Assembly (NCBI RefSeq): GCF_036370855.1
Contig: NC_088105.1
Span: 6,577,619 to 6,641,618, forward strand
Length of the DNA stretch: 64,000 bases
Direction: 5' to 3'
Source of the DNA: Dromaius novaehollandiae
Lineage: Eukaryota > Chordata > Aves > Casuariiformes > Dromaiidae
Part shown: positions 10,801-22,117 of the stretch, piece after piece
Layout of the letters: every line of letters starts with the position of its first letter
Position numbering within the stretch: the first letter of the stretch is position 1
Position numbers and translations under genes: made by a program
Notes under the pieces: generated by a model
What the model was told of the DNA's origin: nothing
What the model saw: only the letters and a program-made list of their open reading frames with translations
The model's database searches: none

Positions 10801-13160
10801 GGGATCCAGTTCTTCCACTTTCCCATACTGATTTCTCCATTATAATAGACTTTTATTATGTTGTCAACACATTTTCATTTGGAGGACAAACCTTCTTATT
10901 TGCACAGGAGATGCAGCTGAATCAAGTCATTAGACAGTAAGTTCTCAATTACAAGACACTTAATCTACACATTCTTGACCTAATGCATAAACCTATTGCT
11001 GGTGATGGAAATAGTTAATTGTGATCTAACCCAAACAGCCTTTGTCTTCAAGACTGTTCACTAATTTTTAGCTAAGTTCTGCTGGGCTATATAAATAACA
11101 GACTGCCACTTTGTTCACATCTCTCTTTTGAGCAAGTTTGTTCAAGCGTCTTTAGCCAGCTGCGAGGAAACTCTACAAGCAGGTTAGACACCCCTTGAAT
11201 ATATAAGGCAATTATTTGCTCTATACACACAAAAGATAGCCAGGATTGAACATCCTATTAGGCTAAGCATGAGTAAGCTCACTGCTGAGGACAAGGCCCT
11301 CGGGACCCTTCGCTGGCACCGGTCAGGAGGGGACTGGCTGGCTCCTGTGGCTCCTGGGAACCACCCTCGCCATCCTCCACTGAGATGTGAGCTGAGGATC
11401 TGACAGCTCCTAGCCTCCACCTAGCCTACCCCGTTCTTCCCATCAGGATTTTATACCTTTCTACTCGCTGTTTTGCTTCTTGAATCCTTGGGTTATGAAT
11501 GTTCCCCATCTCAACAGCCCTAACTGCAATTTCACCTTTCGCATCTTACTGCAGACTCTCTCACGGCTCTTGCTCACAACTCAGCAATTTTCTCAGAGGC
11601 CTGAGCCAAGGTTAAGTACAGTGCTGTATCAGAGCGGGGCTCTGTGTCCTTGGCTTTGTGTCCCTCCTGCGGGGAGGAAGGTGTTGGCAGGGGTTACAGA
11701 GTGAGAGAGTCACAGTGACTTTAAGTGAGAGGTATGGTAAGAAACACCACAGGGAAGGGTGGACAGGAGCCATATTGTCAGAGAAGTCAGAGCATAAATC
11801 AGATCTACTGTATTCACATATCCTCAGGAAACACATATTAACTGCAACAAGAAAGGACAAAGAAAGTCAAATTATATGCTAAAAGCCATTAAATGTTGAT
11901 TAGAACATTACCTAGAAATATTTCTTTCTCTGGACTGATATGTAAAAGAGCAACTTCACCCTAAGATTTTGTTACCACAATCCAAATTCTCTGCTCATGT
12001 TATGAGCATAACGCTTTTGATGGGACTTGATCAAAAAATTGAACATTCAATTGAATATTCTGAATAATTAGAAACAGATACAGTAACTAGCTTTTTCCAG
12101 AAGTCCTGGGAAGAACCCACTCTAATAATCTTGCAAGTAAGAGGGAAGTCCTGCTACTGCGAGATCTGTGGTTTCTCATTTCTTTAATGAAGCAAAGAGC
12201 CTCTGCCATTTATTTGGTTGCTAATGCTATTCCATAGAGACAAACATTAATACAAGTTTTAGTGACAATAAACTAAGCACTACCTCACTGACATATATTT
12301 TTCCTTTAACACACTCTTAAAGCCTTTTTTACTGATATCAAGGTAGGTTTGTTTTGTTTTGTTTTCTCTGTATAAAAACTTAGCAGTTAATAATAGAAAT
12401 TTTGCAATTGAAAAATTCCACAGAAAAGACTAACACTATTAAAGCTACGCTGCAAACAAGCTGAAGGCACTGGCTTACAAACTGAATAACAGTTAGGAAG
12501 GAAGTTGGAAAAGGATACTATGAGTTATTATTATATCTGCAAAGATTCAGCAAACTCTGAGAAAGTTGGAGGGGTGCATGTACAGGACTGCACACAGCAA
12601 CCGTAGTCTGTACTCCAGGCTCGAGTTGCCGTAAAAGTGAGTTATCTTCCTCTAAGAGCAGAAATTGTAAATATGGTTGTTAAGGGTGGCAGAATCCAGT
12701 ATGCTGAAGCACCGCAGGGGTTTCTGACCCTTCCTGGCTAGTAGAGGTGAGAGGCTCTTGCTTATACCTGTTTCCAGATCCAGCCAGGCTGAGCACGAAT
12801 TCCCAACACACACAAGAACTTTACAAGGACTCACAGCCCCTCCCTTCCCTTGCATTTGGCCTTTTTCTTAACTGTCTCATAATTATCATAATACCATCCC
12901 CAAATTCTCTTCACAGTTCCAAAATTCTCCCCTCCTGCATCCACCAAGACTTCCCATGATAAGACCGATACCCATTTATGCAATAATCCCTTTTATTTTG
13001 CATGACTGCGGTGGGTTTTGCACCAGCGACAACACCTTAGCCATTCACCTTTGACGCTTTTATGAGGAGCTGATTCAGTGTTCAGAAGTCCCTACCCTGT
13101 CCTCCTTCCTTTCATCATTAGGTGTCTATTTTGAAGGGGGTATGTTAGCCACATGTGCTT
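7860..13160. other. Non-coding block, no recognised gene
   Basis: AT-rich with scattered short ORFs of no recognisable family. Only the weak exon candidate at 9688-9862 stands out. A slightly GC-richer patch at 11280-11440 has open frames on the minus strand but no clear splice pair. Confidence 0.6.
9688..9862 (-). CDS. Weak exon candidate
   Basis: The minus strand is open for 69 codons, GC-richer than its surroundings, and reads SCWLVKKGTLWQMSQDKA and WRTAERYLQDCEAQPAW before a donor-like GACAG|GTGATA. The acceptor (TTGTGCAAG) is poor. It may be an exon of the same minus-strand gene as the segments at 2-8 kb, or chance. Confidence 0.2.
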
Positions 13161-13164
13161 ACAG

Positions 13165-13297
13165 GGAGGGTGTCCCAGGGCCTGCGCACAGGAAGCGAAA
13201 CGGGATGCACAGAGCTGTTGCAGAAGCCAGAACCACACCTGTAGCTTTACCACCCACTCATATGGAGAAGACATCAGGCAGAGAAGAAGACAGGCAG
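13165..13297 (+). ncRNA. Possible spliced exon on the plus strand (coding status unknown)
   Basis: The acceptor GCCACATGTGCTTACAG is followed by 133 nt and a consensus donor (CAG|GTGAGT). One frame is open through the segment (includes PTHMEKTSGREEDRQ), but the peptide resembles no family I know. A long non-coding RNA exon is as likely as a coding one. Confidence 0.25.
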
Positions 13298-13468
13298 GTG
13301 AGTTTTGGTGTCATTAAAAAGACCCTGCCTTTGCCTGGGGCAAGAGCAGAGAGGATTTGTAACTAGCGGTCATGCAGTCCTTTAGGAGAAGCTTGGGATC
13401 CAAAGAGCTCTTGGGATGACTCTATCAGGCACAACTTAGATACGGCTTCCAATTTCCCACCTGTAAGC

Positions 13469-13548
13469 ACAAGTCTGTGAATGAAACAAGAAAAGAGAAT
13501 TAAGAACAAATTCTTAAATCTCTTTTCTTGTTTCATTCACAGACTTGT
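13469..13548. repeat. Near-perfect 38-bp inverted repeat with a 4-nt loop
   Basis: The left arm 13469-13506 and right arm 13511-13548 pair at 37 of 38 positions, with loop CAAA at 13507-13510. The only mismatch is six bases into the arms from the loop-proximal TAAGAA segment (13499 against 13518). Total length is 80 nt, the size of a microRNA precursor, but the pairing is more perfect than normal animal pre-miRNAs. It is either a recent snap-back duplication, a small foldback element, or a hairpin RNA locus. Each arm begins with AAGTCTGTGAATG when read toward the loop. Confidence 0.95.
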
Positions 13549-16500
13549 ATATAACATATACTCAACTTGGGAAAACACTTCAGCAATTTATCCATCATAA
13601 ATGATTATAAAAAGCCATTCCCCTGCTGTAGTTTTGGTAGTTTAATCTGTTAACCAACTGACAGACTTGGGAAACCAATTTCTCCAGTAGGTAAATGTGG
13701 CTTCCCTTTTTTCACTGCTCACCCAACTCCTATTTTGGTATCAGGGAGTACTTTAGTCCCTGTAGTACAGTCCTTTATGATGTGCTAACTCATCCTTTTT
13801 AGCTGCAATAGGTTTTTTCCAGTCTTATTTAGAGGGTAGTTGGCATGACTTTGGTCTCCGGTCTCCTATCGTTACCACAAAGTGACGTCTCAGTTGCACA
13901 TCTTCCATGAGAGTCTCCTCAGCTCCCATCCAAAGCAGTGTGGAGACAAACACTGTAATTTTAGTTTGCTTGAAAAGCATACAGAAATAGAAAACTAAGA
14001 TGTATGTGCATCCCTACGGGCCACTGCAATTGTAATGTTAAATAGATCTTACAAGCTGGATGTGGAAGCTGCTTATTTTTCAATCAGAAATTGGAAGACA
14101 TCATTGCACTTCCCTCCCTCCCTCCTACGGGGAGGGAAGAAACAATTGTCGGTGCTTTGAAATTCCATATGAATTCATTTCAGTTTTGTTTTTATAGCCC
14201 TCTGAAAGATAATTCAAAGAGTGCAGGGAGGGAAGGTTTTACTTTTATAGTTCTTATATATTTCTATACTGACATGAATAGTAAGTGGCATAGCTCTGAT
14301 TGGAATGAAGAGTACGGGAGATGGGGTCATCATAAAGTATTTATAATGGCAAGTTGTATATTCTCCCTGTCAAAGAAGAAGGGATGGGGAAGCAGTAAAG
14401 CTGAATTAAGTTAAAAATATGAATGTCAGTTGGTGTTGAGAATCCGTGATGTTGGTTTGCTTTGAATAAACAAAGGGAAGGACAAAGCTGTTTGAGAAGG
14501 AAGCTTCACAGTTCCTTTCTTCGCTGTGGTGAATTTATTCGGAATTAAAAGTTACACATTTTGACCACTTCAAATTACAAACTTTTGAACTTTAGTTCAG
14601 ATATGCTAAATAAATGCTTTATTGAAACACTAGATGTTGGAAGGGAGAAAACTGAGCATAAACTTTAAAAGATACCTGAAAAGCTTCTGTGTGTTTAAAA
14701 GTTACATACAGTAGATGTAAAAGAATAGTGATTACAATGCTTTAAGCATTGAAACAAAGAGCTCTGCAAAATCTTCAGATATATTACTCTTTCATATGTA
14801 AGCATTTATACAAAAATTGTAAGTAATAATTCTGCAGTGGGTTTTTGCATATTTTGTATTTGAAATCATTGGAATTGCAACACGTCCTGCAGTGTATAGA
14901 TCAGCTGGGGCCTTAGATACTACTTTAACCTTTTTGTTTTTTGGTGAGAACTGCTAAGATGAGCCGTGTGGACTTCCTTCACTCATTTTTAAGGTCCACT
15001 GAACATTTTTTTATTTACAATATTCCTTTAGAGAAAATATTTCTTTTTTTTTTAGGAATCAAATATTTTGTAGAATATGGCAGTATAATCTAAACTTTGT
15101 TTAAGCAGGGAAATTCCATTTCCATATAATTGACATAGAGTCAGGTTTTGACATGAATGCAAAAATGAAGATCTCAGGATAACTTATTTGCAGAATCCCC
15201 AGATGACTGCAATTTGCTGGCAAGAATAAGAACAAGGATAGTAGAGCACATGAACACGCTGCCCACTGGTCCAGATGAGAATTAACTGTCCTTTGTCTTT
15301 CTGGCAGAATTAAAGTTTATCTTGGAAAATCCAAGCTACACAAGGTGCCTGGGAATAGTACTAGCTGACATTTTTCTAGATTAGACGTATTTGTGTGTGT
15401 GTGCCTATATGCATAGGTAGCTGTTTATGGGAAAGAGATGCTTCTGATTGACAGTTTTCCTGATTGCACCGTCTACCAGCTCTTCCTGAAATTGCAGGGG
15501 GCATAAGCACAGCAGTGAGTTAAAAGCAGAATGAGGCATGGGTCTGGGAAAATACAGAAAACTACCAATTGAATTCCTTTGAAAGAAATTTTCAAAGATT
15601 GCATTCTCAAGGAATATATGATGTTATTTGCTAAGGTTTATAACAAAGTACTTAAAAACTGTAAAGACTTAAAGACTGTCAGTTGGTCATTTCAAGCCTC
15701 CTAGAAGAATAATGCTCATAATTGAGGAGCTATGAACATTAAATATTCTAATTATCTGATTATATAATAATTCAATTCTCTCAGGAAGTTCCCAAATATT
15801 AAAAAAAGCCTGGACCATTTTGATAATCAGGAAAGATACTCTCATGTTGAACCATCCTATGCATGTGATTTTGCGTATTACAGTGAAACTCCTAAGAGAG
15901 CATTAACCAGGTGTGAAAATAATTGCAGGCTCAGAGCACTAGAAGTGATTCACAACAGTACGGCTGCACCAATATTTTGCAGAGGGATTGCTATAAAAGC
16001 GTTTTGGGCTGTGTATTGAATATTCAAATTCCTTTAAATATATGCAAATTGGCAACAGCAAAACAGAATCAAGTAAGATAGTCTCTTGCCTACATTACAG
16101 ACACACTGCCAGATATTATTTTGTTGGCAAGCTAGTTGTCACTTCTGGTAGACTAAAAATGCCAGTTTTGATTAAAAGCTATTATCTAATACAGTTCAGG
16201 GAATAGAGGGTGAAAAGTACTTCTAAACTTTCAGTATTCTGTTTGCCAGCTGGGGTGCAACTTCCTCTTAAGGGGATTAGTAAAGGATCTGGCACTGGCA
16301 GTATCATTAGACTGCAAAGGCATTCTGTTTCTAATTGCTATTATTTTATTAAACTACAAGGGATTAGGTACTCTGTTTAGTTGGAAAAGGCGTGTATTTT
16401 GGACAGGTTAAGTATTTTCCGTTAATAGCAGTAAATCCCTTAATAACAGCAAAATAATATTATTGAAATGAATTACATACTGCACTTGTCAGGGATTTCT

Positions 16501-17489
16501 GCTCAGACCCACCCCCCCTCCAAAAATTTTTATGCGTGTCTTCCGACTTAATTTTCTCAGAAAAATACAGTCATTTGAAGGAGAAAGCTGTGTGGCCAAG
16601 CAGAGAAAATGCTGAAAGAAAGCACACGGGAGCTAGGTTCTGCTCTTAATACTGTCACTGATTTACAGAGCAAGTCATTTCACCCTTCTCTGCTTTTTCC
16701 TTCTTGCATCCATTCATTCTCTTGACTATTTAGACTGCAAACTCTTTGAGGCAGGGAGTGTCTCTGTACCTCTTTGTGTTGTGAAATTCACCCAGAGCTT
16801 TGCTCCCCCTATTGAATTTTGAGTTGATTCGACCTCCGAGACCAAGAAACTGTTCTTAGTTGCAAAGAATGCTCAGAATCTTGTTTCCTTGAATTTTCTT
16901 GAATATTCCTTTGAAGTCTAAGCCTCTTTTTCATGAGTGTTTTTCTCAAAAACTTTTGTTTACTTTGATTTTTATTTATTTTTCTGTCAAAGTGATGCCA
17001 CTAGGGCACATTTATTTCTTCTTGTATTCCAGACTGGGTGCCTTCTTTTCCTTTCTGACGCACAGATCCATATTCCTGCAGCAATCAGGGTGCCGGATCT
17101 TGCATTTGTCTATCAGTCTTCATGGAAATGGTTCAGATAAGATTCATGCTTTGACAGGTAGCCATATATTTTGTGGAGGCTCCTGCTGTTTCAACTATCT
17201 TGTTCTATAAAACACCTTGATTGTTTCTTAGATTTGTTCTGAACAATGTCATTGACAGCCAGGATTTCACTGTTTCACACAAACTCCTATTATACACTTT
17301 ATTACTATTTATAACCATAACTGGTTGAGTTCCTGCTAGTGAATAAATATTACTGGAATACTTACTGTGATGAAAGTGGAATTTTGCCACTCAATTCCAG
17401 AGATATGAGATTTTTAAGCAAATGGTAATCTTGTAAGTAATGGTCTATATGCTGCACCATTCGAAACAGCAAAACCTAAGCCAGTACTA
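13549..17489. other. Non-coding block
   Basis: AT-rich with no gene recognised. It has a small GT run at 15391-15402 and a short CTTCCCTCC...GGGAGGGAAG inverted pairing near 14109-14141. ORFs up to 107 codons have no family resemblance. Confidence 0.6.
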
Positions 17490-18880
17490 ACAGCTAACAG
17501 CCGCAGCAGTTTGCACAGCAGTTTCTGGGCTCTGCTTTGAGGTCATCTAGGCCTTCTGGGAAGTTCTTCTGGGATTGTTGGGAGATTCCTGGGAACCCTC
17601 TAAGGAACTTCAGGGTGCCTGCTGCTGTCTGGTAAGGATGGCCACAGGAGGCCTTGACTTCTAGCAAGCTGTTAACAAATGCCATTAGCTTATCACAAGC
17701 TCCATCAGCTGCCCTTGATCAAAGGATGCATAGAGCCATTATTCAAGGTGCTCCTGACTGGGCAAGGTCAAGAACCCTTTTCATGGTGCTTGGGTGAAGC
17801 CTATAACAGAGCTAGGTTCAAAGTACAGCTCCTACAGGCAGCCAGCAGATAGAGCAGCCCGTGCAGAAGAGTACAAAAAACAAAAAAGGATCTAGGAACT
17901 TTTCAGACCAGCATCCCCATCCTCAGCTATGGTGGTGCTACACCATAGTGCATGCTCCCCAGCAGCTGCTGGAGCAGCTGTCCCTGCAATGTTGGAGCCT
18001 TCAGCCCAGAGGGACCTTCAAAGGGAGGCTGTAGTTCTGTAGGCCTTGGGCTGCAGAGGGTGCTTGGGACCTTGCTGGGGCAGGTGGTCTTCTTGCCTGC
18101 GGGAAGCTTGCGGTTGTTGAAGAGCTGTGCTGCCAAGTGAAGGAGGTGTGGGAGGAGGTCAGCAGACTGTGCAGCATCAGGATGATAAGAAAGACTGACC
18201 AGATCTTCTCTGAGACTCTGCAGCTTCAGGAGCCCAAACTCTCAACCATAGCAAAGAAGCAGGCAGAGTCAGTGCCTAGTGGGTGAGGGAGTTGAAACTC
18301 CCGTGATGGCAGGTGAGGGAGAAGGGCCTGAGGGGGACCAAACAGATCCTTCGGGTCAGTAATTCGTTGCACAGCTGGTGTTGGCACCAGGGTTTTGTTT
18401 CTATGACTATGGGACCTCCTCTGAGGATGAATAACTGCTTGGAAGAGACTGGATCCACCTGACTAATTGGGCTGAAGTATCTTTGCCAACAGGCTTCCCA
18501 ACCTGGTAAGAGGAGGACTGATGGCAGAGGGAGAGAATGAGCAAAAATCAAGTGAGGAAATGGTAGATGGGGTTGGCAAGCAGAGGATCCACGGTGATGT
18601 GAACAGAAGCATAATCATAAAAACAGGGCTGAGGTGGTATGCATGTAAATAAGGAAGCACCTATGGGACTGCATTTTAGGGAAAGCTCTCATGCCATTTC
18701 CAGGAAATCAGCTCATGGGGTGCCTCTCTGAAGCGCCTGTACACTAATGCATGCAGTGTGGGGAGCGAGCAGGAGGAACTAGATGTCTGTGTGCCAGCTG
18801 CTCTAGCTGATCCCACTATGAGCAGGAGGGTTGGACCAGAAAATCTCCAGAGGTCCTTTCCAACCACAACAATTCTGTGA
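17490..18880 (+). mobile_element. CR1 LINE with a large internal deletion
   Basis: GC-richer than its flanks. The ORF1-side text includes a stretch matching the CR1 segment 'ATCTTTGCCAACAGGCT..CCAACCTGGTAAGAGGAGG' (18478-18515). Next comes the ORF2 start region (CTGAAGCGCCTGTACACTAATGC, GGAGCGAGCAGGAGGAACT, about 18728-18782). It then jumps to the CR1 3' end (GGTTGGACCAGA...GGTCCTTTCCAACC, AATTCTGTGA, 18828-18880). Most of ORF2 (endonuclease and reverse transcriptase) is therefore deleted. The 5' limit is uncertain; the first 300-400 bases are assigned by composition only. Confidence 0.8.
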
Positions 18881-21800
18881 AAATTTCTGCCCTATGAAGG
18901 AAGCCATGTTTACTAGATACTAGAAGTCATGAAATCCTATGATAACTTAATTAGTCATGAGAGTCCAAATGTTCAGTCTTGTTACCTTTCTACTTGGTGT
19001 TCAGTTGCACAGCCCTAATAATATTAAGTCTAGGATGCACTGAGATTAAACTAGATGAATCGGTGCTAATATGGTTTGAATGTTCCTATTATTTATTCAA
19101 TACTGCAATAAAATCCTAATGCAATTTGCCCTTTAAAATGGCCTTCCAGTCTAATACTATTAATGATAATACAAAGTTGCAATGCAAAAAGTTGCTTAAT
19201 TTTTCTTGTTTATTACCACTTAGTGTTTTAATAAGATATAACTATTACTACTAATACAGACACCAGTCACTGTAAGTTATAGTAAAAATTTGAATGTGTT
19301 TGCAAATTCTTTGGAACTGGCAGCACACCATGCTGAAAAAGGTTATTGCTTTTTCTTAATGCAATTAATTGCTAGGTAAACAGATTGCTGTACAGTCTTT
19401 CTTGAAATATGTAACAAATTGAAGGATAAAAACACTGGGATACTCTAGAAAAGTGTATATGTGTATATACACTTAAAGCTAGTTATTTTATGCTGTTATG
19501 AAGACAGCATATGTATAAGGTACAAGCTCATAATGACTTTAAATACTGCTGGTCCTTTTGACAGAAGTAGAAGGGTATATGGTACATAGGATATGTTTTA
19601 TCTTTCAGATATCTTCCAGAATTAATTGCTTTTGTTATGTAATGAGCTTAAGGGGATATTGGCACCTTTATATATATTGTAAATATCAAATAGCTGAAGA
19701 AATAACCAACAATAGTTGAAGGAGCATCACCGTCTTGATCCAGCTTAGTACAACACAACCTTCATTTGGAATATATATGCAGTTAACTGTGTATATGTAT
19801 ATGCTTTCCTGAAATGAAGCTCTGGTTCCTATGCTCTGACAGATGTCAAGAGACAGTGAACTGCTTTGTACAGCACTCTCATCCTATCTCTTCTCTTGCC
19901 CACAGTTCTAACTTTCAACAGTCTGCACTCTTCTCCTTGCTTTATTTGAGCATTTATTCTGGTTTGTTAGCAGCTTGCATTTTGCCAAACTTTGGTAGTT
20001 ATGTTGCACTTGTGAAGCGCATGGTCTTTTTAACATTAACAGCTTCTGACTGCCTCTCATCCCCTGCCTATCTCATCCTTGAATGCAAGATTAATTCTTG
20101 GATACATCTGAATTACATAAAACAAGATTTGCTGTCCTTCCAAACCATAGAATGAAATCAGAGAGCAGAGGCTCTCTGTGCATATCTTACAGCTTGGAGA
20201 ACCAGCACTACATTGTCAGTGATGCTTTGGGAAGTTTGGATGCTGCTCTTTATATTGTTAAATCCTGTTATAACTGACTTGCAGCACCTCCTGGAGCTAA
20301 TCTTCCCTTAAATCAGGCAGGAAATGGAACAGTTTTTAACCTTTCTAAGGCTTGTGATCAGCTTAAGATGAAGTACTCCTTAATCTCAAAAGTAGGACAA
20401 AGCCTGGAAGGAGAAATGGTTCTTAATTAGAAAAAAATCAACAACTTTATGAACTTTTTTGTTTTATTAGGAATTCTATATAAGCATGTTTTAAACAATG
20501 TTTCAGATTCACTTGAAGCTGAGCTAATCAAACAGCTTTCCCTCTTGTCCTGCTCCCAGCCCCTTAGTCTCATCCCCTGCTTTGGGCTAGCTTTAGCAAC
20601 TGTTGACTCTTTCACTGAATCAAAATGTCACGGAAACTGCAGAAGTCTTTGTTTCTGCTAGATAATCTTCTGCATTTTGAATGAATTAAGTTGTCTTATA
20701 TAGTTGCTACAGGGTAAACAGGTAAGAGGATGGCAGAAGCAAGATGTTTGCCTGTTGGTAGCAGTGACTTGAGACTTACTCTGTCTCATTAGCTTGTAGC
20801 CTGACCATCTAATGCTTAATGGAGCTTTTTTTCTCTTCTAATGCATCTCCTGAGATCACACTACTCATTCCTGCTTTAGTTCTGTGCAGCACCATCATAC
20901 CTTTTCCACTGGTTTTCTAAGCATCCACTAATTTCTGTCTGCACAAGAGATATAGCTGCATTCTATATGAGGAAAAAAATCTCCACTTGATCAAAAGATC
21001 TGCTCAGGAAACACATACAGGCAAAACCAGAACTGAATGATATGCAGGGTCAGACTCATTATTAACCTGATATGAAGACCTTAAATGGATCCCCAAGCTT
21101 TTAGTTCCATTAATGTCACATGATGAAATGTAGCAACACTTCCAGGACATCTCTATCCTGGGACAAAGACAACTTTGAAAGAGGAAAGCATCTGTAGAAA
21201 TCACATAAGAATGTTCATATGGGATCTCCTACTGTGTTAACATGCATTGCCCAGGTTGTTCCCGTAGGTAGCTTCTGAAGTTAAAAACATGTAACATGAG
21301 CCAATTATTCTATTGTGTTGATATTCTTGGTGCTGCAGAAAACTCAACATGGAACTACTTCCTGTGGATTGCCTTGGGGTTTCCATGAGGGACAAAAGTT
21401 TAAAATCAAAATTTTTTGTTTTTTCTCTCCAAAACCCTTTCTCTGCTCTGAACAAAAAATCAAAGACTCATATTTGCAGGAGGTCTGACTAGGAGTAATG
21501 GAAGCAATCACTTCCTGAGTGTGCAGATCAGCTGTCGAAAAGAATCTTTTGAATCATTTCATTAGAGTGTGCCGAAAACTCATGAAAAATGATTTCAAAA
21601 CATCAGGACTCCACACATGTGAAGCCTTCAACTCCTCAGATAATACTGTAGAAACACGACTATAGTTATCTCTCAAACTCTCACAAAAAGAAAGGATAAA
21701 TTACTTTGCCTTATCTGGTGCCAAGTATGTAACTAGCATAAACCTATTTCTTTTTCTGTGACATGTACAATTGTGAAATCAATTGAATATGTCTGGGGAA

Positions 21801-22094
21801 AAAAGAAGAACAGCAAAGGGCAAGTGATTAAATTAAAATGCAGAGTGTAGAACAAAATTCTACTGGCAGGTTTAGGAGGAAAAAAAAGAAGGAATTACAA
21901 TTCATGCTGAACTGAGCAAAATCACAGTCTTTCAATGTTGTCCAAATACCCTAAGGTTGAAACCAAAATGGCAAGAGAAACCATAATTTTTTTTCACTTG
22001 GACATATCACTGATTTTAATGTACTTGAAGACTGTTGCTCAGCAGTCTGGTATACTCAAATACATTTTATGCTTCTACTAAATTGTCAAATATG

Positions 22095-22117
22095 TATAGG
22101 TCAAAAAATGACCTATA
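22095..22117. promoter_or_regulatory. Palindromic AGGTCA inverted repeat (IR5) with a second palindrome nearby
   Basis: AGGTCA (22098-22103), five A, then TGACCT (22109-22114), with flanks extending the perfect arms to 9 bp. AGGTCA half-sites are bound by nuclear receptors; an everted or inverted pair with 5-nt spacing is not a classical strong arrangement. A further 8-bp inverted pair TTGACGAT/ATCGTCAA lies at 22134-22159. Function is unproven. Confidence 0.4.
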
